Assembly: GCA_002049945.1 (NCBI GenBank)
Contig: MVCT01000053.1
Span: forward strand, 1 to 8,011
DNA from: Candidatus Cloacimonas sp. 4484_140
Lineage (GTDB): Bacteria > Cloacimonadota > Cloacimonadia > JGIOTU-2
DNA length: 8,011 nt
Direction: 5' to 3'
A model generated the notes under the pieces. The model was not told the DNA's origin. It saw only the letters and a list, made by a program, of their open reading frames with translations, and searched no databases. Made by a program: the position numbers and the translations under genes. Position 1 is the stretch's first letter. Every line of letters starts with the position of its first letter. Shown in pieces: positions 1-4,744 of the stretch.

Positions 1-1241
1 CACTTATCTCCCAGAAAATTCTCAGCCCGATACACCATCACTACCTGCAATAATTTCATTCCTCTAAATCGTGGGATCGAAGTAATAAATTCGACATTTT
101 CAAAACTGTTAATAACAATTGGATACAACTTTTTTGAATGATCAAAAAGAAGAAAGTCCTTACCGATCAAAGCTTCATCGTTTCTCCATAAAGTGAACTG
201 ATGAGGTCTGTTTCCGAGATCGAAGCAGACAAAATCATGTTTGGAATATATGATGAGTTCGCTTGCTATCTGATGTCGGTTCGCGGCGGGGATCAAATCA
301 GGATAATCATCAATAATAAGCGACGCAAAGGCAGCCCAATTCGCTTCAACCTTCTTCTGCATGGACGAGATCAGGAAAAATCCAAAGAACACAAGCGCGA
401 TGAAAAAAAGTAATTTTGCTTCCTTTGAATGATACTTCCACTCTGCAAGAATTTTTATTAATGCAATGATAAAAAGAACAAATAAAAGCGGACCCACTAT
501 TCCTGCCTGTCCTCCGAGAAAGTCTCCGAATTTTTGCCAGTTCGGGAAGCTGCCGCCGATTCCGTGCTTGAACTGAAATGAGAACGAAAGCCACTCATGC
601 TGTGCATTCCAGATTATCACAGGTAGAAATACAATAAAGGAAATTACCAACGTAATATAAGGTTTAATGCTCTTCAGCCATTTCCGTTCGGGAGTGAATA
701 TCAAGAAAAGTAACAATGCTGGGAAGATCAAAACTGCCACATATTTCGAAAGCAGCGCGCATCCCAAAAACACCCCTGCCAGTATCCATTGAATCCATTT
801 GCCGTTTCTGCAAGCTCTATAAAAGTGAAATATACCTGCGGTCAGGAAAAATATCATGGGTGTGTCCGGCGTAGCAATGATGGTTCCTGCAAACAGGAGA
901 AGCGTCATATTGCTCAGCACCAGGAAAGTAAAACCGATCTGCTCGTTGAACATTTCTTTGCCAAGAAAATATGCATACAAAGAGGTGCCGGCTCCAAGAA
1001 GGATCGGCTGCAGGTGTACAACAAATTCAACGCTCTTAAAAAACAGGGAGAGAAAGGCAAAAAGGTATCCTATCATCGGCGGATGATCAAAATAGGAAAG
1101 CGCAAGATTTTTGCCCCAGAGATAGTAATATGCTTCATCGGGAATGACATTAAGCCCGATCGTGTAGATAAGCTTGAAGATAGTCAGTGCACCGACAAAA
1201 ATAATCGTTTTCTCGCTGTAACTCAACCTATTTTTCTTCAT
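1..1241 (-). CDS. PMT/ArnT-like family 39 membrane glycosyltransferase, 3' end outside window, internal block apparently missing
   Basis: Partial gene: 413 codons are read from the ATG at 1241-1239 to the left edge without a stop. Seen: a first hydrophobic segment (about 12-30), then PDEAYYYLW (34-42) and YFDHPPM (50-56). This acidic Asp-Glu loop plus HPP is the hallmark of PMT/ArnT-like GT39 enzymes, which transfer a sugar from a polyprenyl-phosphate donor on the outer face of the inner membrane. ATPDTP (123-128), SKYVA (165-169) and EANW (299-302) also fit, with several membrane segments between them. Start choice: AAGGAAG (1247-1253) lies 5 nt before the ATG, inside the end of the GtrA gene, so the two are translationally coupled. 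Odd: after EANWAAFA the text jumps almost at once to ANRHQIASELIIY (320-332). From memory of the family, about 80-120 residues with several membrane helices normally lie between. The acceptor cannot be told from sequence. Confidence 0.88.
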   Translation of the reverse strand, partial: MKKNRLSYSEKTIIFVGALTIFKLIYTIGLNVIPDEAYYYLWGKNLALSYFDHPPMIGYLFAFLSLFFKSVEFVVHLQPILLGAGTSLYAYFLGKEMFNEQIGFTFLVLSNMTLLLFAGTIIATPDTPMIFFLTAGIFHFYRACRNGKWIQWILAGVFLGCALLSKYVAVLIFPALLLFLIFTPERKWLKSIKPYITLVISFIVFLPVIIWNAQHEWLSFSFQFKHGIGGSFPNWQKFGDFLGGQAGIVGPLLFVLFIIALIKILAEWKYHSKEAKLLFFIALVFFGFFLISSMQKKVEANWAAFASLIIDDYPDLIPAANRHQIASELIIYSKHDFVCFDLGNRPHQFTLWRNDEALIGKDFLLFDHSKKLYPIVINSFENVEFITSIPRFRGMKLLQVVMVYRAENFLGDK

Positions 1242-1665
1242 CAGCACTTCCTTTAAATGTCCAGAAATAGTGTATTATATAATTAACAATAGTAATGATG
1301 ACGATCGCAATGAATTTGGAGATAAGATCATTGATCTTAAACAACTCGGTAAGGAAAATCATCATCAGATTCTGCGCAATGCCGGTGATGATCATGGAAG
1401 AATTATATTTGAGAAGCCGTGAAACAAAGCTGCGTTTTGTCTTTGCAGGATTATCCCGCCAGGTCCAGAAATTATTGAGCAGGAAATTATTTATGATCGA
1501 TATCTCTGTAGCTATCACTCCAGCAAAGATATAATGCAGCCCTGCAAGTGTAAGAAGATACTGCACACCGAGATTTACCAATGTGCCGCTTCCACCCACA
1601 ATGCCGAATTTGATGAAACGCTTTAAGTGATTCTTAAATAATCTTTGAAAAAATGAATTTGCCAT
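1228..1665 (-). CDS. GtrA-like four-helix membrane protein
   Basis: 145 aa, full length for the GtrA family (PF04138). Seen: RFIKFGIVGGSGTLVNLG (16-33), the family's N-terminal signature in the first membrane helix. Then come a second helix with NNFLLNNFWTW (59-69), a short charged loop, and two further hydrophobic segments ending in NYIIHYFWTF before a charged tail. The family is known or proposed to move undecaprenyl-phosphate-linked sugars across the inner membrane, or to assist cell-wall polysaccharide synthesis. The gene overlaps the start of the family 39 glycosyltransferase by 14 nt. Such pairing of GtrA with a lipid-linked-sugar-dependent transferase suggests one makes the donor available to the other; this is inference from context. 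No good ribosome binding site is seen before the ATG at 1665. Its promoter must lie in, or overlap, the 70-nt divergent gap to birA. Confidence 0.88.
   Translation of the reverse strand: MANSFFQRLFKNHLKRFIKFGIVGGSGTLVNLGVQYLLTLAGLHYIFAGVIATEISIINNFLLNNFWTWRDNPAKTKRSFVSRLLKYNSSMIITGIAQNLMMIFLTELFKINDLISKFIAIVIITIVNYIIHYFWTFKGSADEEK
1247..1253 (-). promoter_or_regulatory. Shine-Dalgarno site of the glycosyltransferase
   Basis: AAGGAAG lies 5 nt before the ATG at 1241 and inside the coding sequence of the upstream GtrA gene. It decides the start of the glycosyltransferase and implies that its translation depends on ribosomes finishing the GtrA gene. Confidence 0.7.
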
Positions 1666-1700
1666 AGTTCTGGTTTCTCAAAGCACAAAACAGATTTTTC

Positions 1701-1728
1701 TTGTCCAGAAAAGAATAACATGTAATAT
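1701..1728 (+). promoter_or_regulatory. Candidate promoter of the biotin ligase, possibly giving a leaderless transcript
   Basis: TTGTCC (1701-1706) and TAATAT (1723-1728) are separated by 16 nt in the 70-nt gap between the divergent GtrA and biotin ligase genes. The expected transcription start is about 1735-1736, on or next to the A of the ligase ATG at 1736. No Shine-Dalgarno sequence is visible before that ATG, which agrees with a leaderless or near-leaderless mRNA. The GtrA promoter must share this gap, but I see no convincing box for it. Confidence 0.4.
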
Positions 1729-1735
1729 ATGTATC

Positions 1736-2461
1736 ATGAAAATCAAGCTCTTTCCTGTGATAAAATTTATTAAAAAAGTAGGATCAACAAATGCACTGGC
1801 TCATCAATATTTGGAAGAATCTACTTTCCAAAACAACTTCGTTATTTGTGCCAATGAACAAACTGCCGGGAAAGGAAGATCGGACAGAAACTGGCATTCT
1901 CCAATCGGCGGACTGTATTTCACGCTTGCATTTCCGGGTAGTCAATTTACTTCATCCATAACGCTTTTCACAGGAATTATCATACACAAAGTTCTCAGTT
2001 CTATTTTTCCTGAACTTAGCTTTTCAATTAAGTGGCCAAATGATATATTTGTGAATAATAAAAAAGTAGGCGGTATACTCACTTCAGCGAACACAAACGG
2101 CACAGTGATCGGGATTGGTATAGACTGTAATATCAGAGAAATTCCTGATCATCTTAAAGAAATTGCGACCTCCCTTCTTATTGAAACCAATAGAAAAGTA
2201 GTCTTAAAGAATCTCCTGAAAATAATCTTGAAATCCTTCGAAAGGGATTTTTACTTGTTTAATGAAAAAGGATTTTTCCATTTCACTGAATATTTTAATA
2301 ATCATCATTATCTTACACAGAGAAAAGTAATCATTTGTTTTGACACTGAAAAGTTAGAGGGAATTGTACAAGGCGTCAATGAAGATGGTATGCTTATTCT
2401 TGAAACTGAAGATGGCTTGCAGGGCATTCTGTCAGCAGATAAGATTGACATATTAAGCTGA
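1736..2461 (+). CDS. birA: Biotin--[acetyl-CoA carboxylase] ligase, class I (no DNA-binding domain)
   Basis: 241 aa. Cytoplasmic enzyme that makes biotinyl-5'-AMP from biotin and ATP and transfers biotin to a lysine of biotin carboxyl carrier proteins. Seen in order: VGSTN (15-19); the adenylate-binding loop GKGRSDRNW (45-53), matching the GRGRRGRxW signature; KWPND (99-103) with the catalytic-site lysine; KKVGGILT (109-116); GIGIDCN (126-132); and a small C-terminal SH3-like domain (about 195-240, GIVQGVNEDGMLILETEDG). It starts directly with the catalytic domain, so it lacks the N-terminal helix-turn-helix that makes E. coli BirA a repressor and should be a ligase only. Odd: the usual GIGINVN is GIGIDCN, with Asp at 130. 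The ATG at 1736 is the only sensible start, about 15 residues before the first motif. The gene stands alone, divergent from GtrA, with a tRNA 21 nt after its stop. Confidence 0.95.
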   Translation: MKIKLFPVIKFIKKVGSTNALAHQYLEESTFQNNFVICANEQTAGKGRSDRNWHSPIGGLYFTLAFPGSQFTSSITLFTGIIIHKVLSSIFPELSFSIKWPNDIFVNNKKVGGILTSANTNGTVIGIGIDCNIREIPDHLKEIATSLLIETNRKVVLKNLLKIILKSFERDFYLFNEKGFFHFTEYFNNHHYLTQRKVIICFDTEKLEGIVQGVNEDGMLILETEDGLQGILSADKIDILS

Positions 2462-2473
2462 GTTTTCTGTTTG
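2445..2473 (+). promoter_or_regulatory. Possible tRNA promoter inside the end of birA
   Basis: A perfect -35 box TTGACA (2445-2450) lies in the last codons of the biotin ligase gene. At 17 nt spacing the -10 position reads TGTTTG (2468-2473), which is poor, but the predicted start (about 2480) is only 3 nt before the mature tRNA end. The alternative is that the tRNA is processed from the birA transcript. Confidence 0.3.
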
Positions 2474-2482
2474 TACACCCAT

Positions 2483-2559
2483 GCCCCGGTAGCTCAGATG
2501 GATAGAGCAGCGGTTTCCTAAACCGTTGGCCGGAGGTTCGAATCCTCTCCGGGGTACCA
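2483..2559 (+). tRNA. tRNA-Arg, anticodon CCU
   Basis: Folded by eye into a full cloverleaf. The 7-bp acceptor stem is GCCCCGG with CCGGGGT (2549-2555), starting with a G-U pair. The D stem is GCTC/GAGC, and the 5-bp anticodon stem GCGGT/ACCGT also starts with a G-U pair. The anticodon loop TTCCTAA has U33, anticodon CCU and A37. The variable loop is TGGCC. The T stem GGAGG/CCTCT closes the TTCGAAT loop, followed by discriminator A2556 and an encoded CCA (2557-2559). It reads AGG codons. It lies 21 nt after the birA stop, so it is either co-transcribed with birA or uses a promoter within birA. A run of six T follows at 2572-2577 without a clear hairpin of its own. Confidence 0.97.
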
Positions 2560-2570
2560 GTTTACAATTT

Positions 2571-2661
2571 GTTTTTTCACCACAGAGAACACTGAAAGAA
2601 TATCCAATAATCAACAAGGAATATCCAATATCCAATATCCAACAAGGAATATCCAAATCCC
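2571..2661. repeat. Short intergenic repeat cluster (CAACAAGGAATATCCAA units)
   Basis: CAACAAGGAATATCCAA occurs twice exactly, at 2612-2628 and 2640-2656, 28 nt apart. Partial GAATATCCAAT units lie before and between them (from 2598, and 2629-2639). Just upstream is TTCACCACAGAGAACACTGA (2575-2594). Both sequence types resemble short repeats I remember from intergenic regions of many uncultured or anaerobic bacterial genomes. They sit between the tRNA and the Panacea operon, in a convergent gap. No coding potential is claimed. Spacing and unit length do not fit a CRISPR array. Confidence 0.75.
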
Positions 2662-2773
2662 AAGGGAATTAAGGATTGAACATGTACACTCAAACTGTAA
2701 ATCTAAAATCTATAATCAAAAAACGTTAATTGCTATTGGACAAACTGTATTAGATAATTTTCCTCAACTTTAA

Positions 2774-2807
2774 AACTTGAGACATGTCAAAGAGCATGTC
2801 TTAAGTT
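2774..2807 (-). terminator. Hairpin, likely terminator of the Panacea operon
   Basis: Inverted repeat with a 13-bp stem (2774-2786 with 2795-2807) broken only by one G-U pair at 2779/2802, and an 8-nt loop. On the minus strand it starts 11 nt after the stop of the 147-aa gene and ends in AAGTTTT, a short U-run. On the plus strand no T-run follows, so it would act mainly as a terminator for the minus-strand operon. Alternative pairings exist (2764-2770 with 2803-2809; 2763-2767 with 2777-2781), so it might also do something else. Confidence 0.55.
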
Positions 2808-2817
2808 GACACCCGAA

Positions 2818-3261
2818 TCAAGTATGCTTTTTATGGCTTGGATATACTTCATGCTTAAGGTCTAACCATAACAAACTAAATTCATTTTTATTGTATAAAC
2901 AATATACTCTAGGTTCCCCATTTATCCTTAAAGAAAATATATTTTCATGCCCATAAATTCTTAATTTATCAAATTCATTTCTTGATTTTTCAGGTAAATC
3001 AGATATTTGATAAGAATGGTGTTTTGGTGATTGTATCAACTCGAAGAATGTATTGTTTTCAATATCAGATAGTTTTTTTAAAGCAAATATAATATTGTCT
3101 TTTGAGGGTATGCACCAGTTCCATTTTCGGTTTTGATCAAAAACCATCCTGTTGAATTTCCAGGATATAGGAAGTTTAATTCTATCTTCAGGATTTTCAA
3201 TTTGAGATGGTCTTTTATTTTCTTTGGGTTGAAGATATTTTGGTACTTTCTTTTCACTCAT
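2818..3261 (-). CDS. Toxin candidate paired with the Panacea protein
   Basis: 147 aa, soluble, basic, with no signal peptide or membrane segment. Seen: a polar N-terminus rich in Lys and Pro (1-32); a helix-rich middle with KDNIIFALKKLSDI (54-67); an arginine-rich strand region LRINGEPRVYCLYNKN (111-126); and a C-terminal block LLWLDLKHEVYPSHKKHT (130-147) with W132, D134, H137, E138, Y140 and H146. The pattern of helices followed by strands with conserved Arg and a terminal aromatic/His block recalls small RelE/ParE-like mRNA-cutting toxins, and I remember similar 'xxWxDxxHxVYPxxKxHT' endings in uncharacterised proteins. This is inference, not a firm family match. The start ATG lies in an 8-nt overlap (ATGAGTGA, 3254-3261) with the Panacea gene, as expected for a coupled antitoxin-toxin pair. 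It is the last gene of the operon and is followed by a hairpin. It could instead be an accessory protein without toxicity. Confidence 0.7.
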   Translation of the reverse strand: MSEKKVPKYLQPKENKRPSQIENPEDRIKLPISWKFNRMVFDQNRKWNWCIPSKDNIIFALKKLSDIENNTFFELIQSPKHHSYQISDLPEKSRNEFDKLRIYGHENIFSLRINGEPRVYCLYNKNEFSLLWLDLKHEVYPSHKKHT

Positions 3262-3853
3262 TTACAAGACTACTATAGTATTGACTAATTAAATCTAAAG
3301 GAATTTCTCTATTGGATTCTTCTCCATCCCTCAAACCCCTGCGAGTTTCAATCCAAGGTTTCTCCATATGTGATAGTTCTATCAACCACTGTGCAGATTT
3401 ATTACCGTAGTAATCTAGCACAACATCTATGGTTTCTTTTTGTTTGTTGTTTAATTTGTTTTGATTTCCAAGACCTAGTTCAGACATAGAAATCTTGAAG
3501 AAACCTTTATGTTGGAAAAATAGACGAGGAATTACTGGCCCATTTGCCCAAGCTTCGATTCTTTCCGGGAACAAAGGTTCTTCATCCCAAACTAAAGACC
3601 ATGCCTGCGAATAGTATACTAATTTCTGAAGTTTCATCGTTGAAATAGAACCAAGTTTTGATAGTATATATGACGCAACATCATATACATTAACCGACAT
3701 ACTAACTGATTCCCTTTTAATAATATCGTTATCTTCATTCTTGGAATCTAAACTGAATGTTGCTCTATAGTTTTTACTAGGTTCATTTGATTTACTATCA
3801 GAGCTAGAGGATGGGGCTAATGGAAAAATTTGATTAGGTCTTAGATCATTCAT
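3254..3853 (-). CDS. Panacea-domain (DUF4065, SocA/GepA-like) antitoxin protein
   Basis: 199 aa from the ATG at 3853. The Panacea domain covers about 54-195: VYDVASYILSK (56-66), KLQKLVYYSQAW (74-85), EAWANGPVIP (100-109), LSHMEKPWIETR (160-171) and IPLDLISQYY (184-193). This domain is known from SocA (the ClpXP adaptor that clears the SocB toxin), phage GepA and PanA antitoxins, which neutralise very diverse toxins. Start choice: a longer frame begins with TTG at 3880 and would overlap the upstream gene by 35 nt. The ATG at 3853 gives an 8-nt ATGAATGA overlap that mirrors the downstream junction, so I prefer it. A third option is ATG at 3700, exactly where the core domain starts, with AGGGA 11 nt upstream. 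Residues 1-52 form a Ser- and Asn-rich, probably disordered extension. Context: it sits between an unknown protein and a toxin candidate, so the likely role is neutralising the product of one of these neighbours. Confidence 0.9.
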   Translation of the reverse strand: MNDLRPNQIFPLAPSSSSDSKSNEPSKNYRATFSLDSKNEDNDIIKRESVSMSVNVYDVASYILSKLGSISTMKLQKLVYYSQAWSLVWDEEPLFPERIEAWANGPVIPRLFFQHKGFFKISMSELGLGNQNKLNNKQKETIDVVLDYYGNKSAQWLIELSHMEKPWIETRRGLRDGEESNREIPLDLISQYYSSLVNE

Positions 3854-4517
3854 CTTTATCTTTACCTTGTAAAAGTTCAATAACTTTATTACTTCTATCT
3901 TTCATCTCATCAAGAATTCCTGTCTGTAGTATTTCTTTAATGTCACTAATTTCTTTTGTATTGAAAGAATAGTTAAAATTTGCAGTTAGTAGTTCAGTTT
4001 TTTTATTATAATCAATTTTAAGATTTAGAATACCCTCCTTTGGTTTTTCCAAAGATAGCTGGTATACTATCTGTGTATATGTATTTTCATAGTTATCTAA
4101 AACTTCTGTGGCTTTGACATTAATAAGGTTTTCAAACCATATATAGTCTTTACTTGTAAAGATAAAATTTATCCCTAAAACATGAACTGGAGTATGAGGT
4201 AATTTTGATAACAAAGCGATGATTTTATCAATAAGAAAATCAAAATGCTCCGTATCTTGTTTTTTGGGGATAAAACAAATTCTCTGAGGAGATATCTCAA
4301 TATCAATTTTGGGTGTTTCAATTCTTTTAACGGATATTAAAATGTTTTCAACATTGAACGACATTTTAACTTTCTCTGGTAATGTTCCATCAAAAATATT
4401 ATCATTTAACCATTTGGGGGACAGCAATGGTAAATTCCAATCACCAGTAATTATTATATTCCGAACTCCGTTTTTTAATTTCATACTACCTGCCGCTTCT
4501 TTTTGTGATAAATTCAT
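3846..4517 (-). CDS. Unrecognised protein, first gene of the Panacea operon
   Basis: 223 aa from the ATG at 4517. I do not recognise a named family. Seen: a soluble mixed alpha/beta protein without signal peptide; IIITGDWNLPLLSPKWLND near the N-terminus (21-39); strands with KIDIEISPQRICFIPK (70-85); a helix FDFLIDKIIALLSKL (92-106) leading into LPHTPVHVLGINFIF (106-120), which looks like the most conserved core; and a C-terminal helix DEMKDRSNKVIELLQGKD (203-220). I have a vague memory of uncharacterised proteins with the same 'LPHTPVxAxGxNF' core. A TTG at 4529 would add four residues. The ATG at 4484 (MKLKNGV) is also possible and would leave room for a leader after the TTGACA at 4544-4549. 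The gene overlaps the Panacea ATG by 8 nt, so its product should be made together with the Panacea protein. It may be a third component, a regulator or the real toxin. Confidence 0.8.
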   Translation of the reverse strand: MNLSQKEAAGSMKLKNGVRNIIITGDWNLPLLSPKWLNDNIFDGTLPEKVKMSFNVENILISVKRIETPKIDIEISPQRICFIPKKQDTEHFDFLIDKIIALLSKLPHTPVHVLGINFIFTSKDYIWFENLINVKATEVLDNYENTYTQIVYQLSLEKPKEGILNLKIDYNKKTELLTANFNYSFNTKEISDIKEILQTGILDEMKDRSNKVIELLQGKDKDE

Positions 4518-4744
4518 CTTTAGAATCAATTAATAAAATAAAGTGTCAAATTTTTCATTTTCGTTTTCTATATCTAATTATCACTCAGGTAGTCGGCTAA
4601 TTTTCAATATCGATCATTTCTTCAAATTCAGATTTTCACTATTCTGAGTTTAAGTTACAAGTATTTTGATTCTATCATATATGATATTTTATCATGATTT
4701 CTTTTTCCGCAATAGCGTAATGCACTGCAGACTGGTTGTGTTTT
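4518..4744. other. Intergenic region between the two minus-strand operons
   Basis: 227 nt without a gene, very AT-rich. For the Panacea operon I see two weak minus-strand promoter options. One is TTGACA (4549-4544), a perfect -35 but followed at 17 nt only by ATTCTA. The other is TTGAAA (4607-4602) with GATAAT (4582-4577) at a long 19-nt spacing. No convincing terminator with a U-run follows the stop of the 821-aa gene at 4745, so read-through into the Panacea operon is possible. The TATCAT cluster at 4673-4695 is listed separately. Confidence 0.5.
4673..4695. promoter_or_regulatory. TATCAT/ATGATA inverted-repeat cluster, possible operator
   Basis: Three alternating half-sites: TATCAT (4673-4678), ATGATA (4681-4686) and TATCAT (4690-4695). 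The first two make a perfect 14-nt palindrome. The last two make a 6-bp inverted repeat around TTT. It lies 50 nt after the stop of the 821-aa gene and about 155 nt before the Panacea operon. It could be an operator for that operon, or only an AT-rich hairpin at the end of the preceding transcript. Confidence 0.35.

Noticed and set aside
789..1256. 155-aa plus-strand reading frame and other plus-strand frames within 1-1240
   Set aside because: They lie opposite the glycosyltransferase, whose frame carries clear family motifs. Their translations are basic and lack any domain.
2453..2656. 67-aa minus-strand reading frame with RRGFEPPANGL
   Set aside because: It is the antisense of tRNA-Arg plus the repeat cluster. 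'RRGFEPP' is a well-known false protein arising from tRNA T-arms.
2598..2661. CRISPR array
   Set aside because: Units are only 17 nt, only two are exact, the stretch between them is made of the same sequence, and no cas gene is present.
3854..3880. Panacea gene start at TTG 3880
   Set aside because: TTG is a weaker start and gives a 35-nt overlap. The ATG at 3853 gives the same 8-nt overlap seen at the next junction.
2483..4744. tRNA-integrated genomic island with att sites
   Set aside because: The tRNA is next to the AT-rich Panacea operon, but I found no copy of the tRNA 3' end on the far side (4518-4744) and no integrase gene. Integration at this tRNA cannot be supported.
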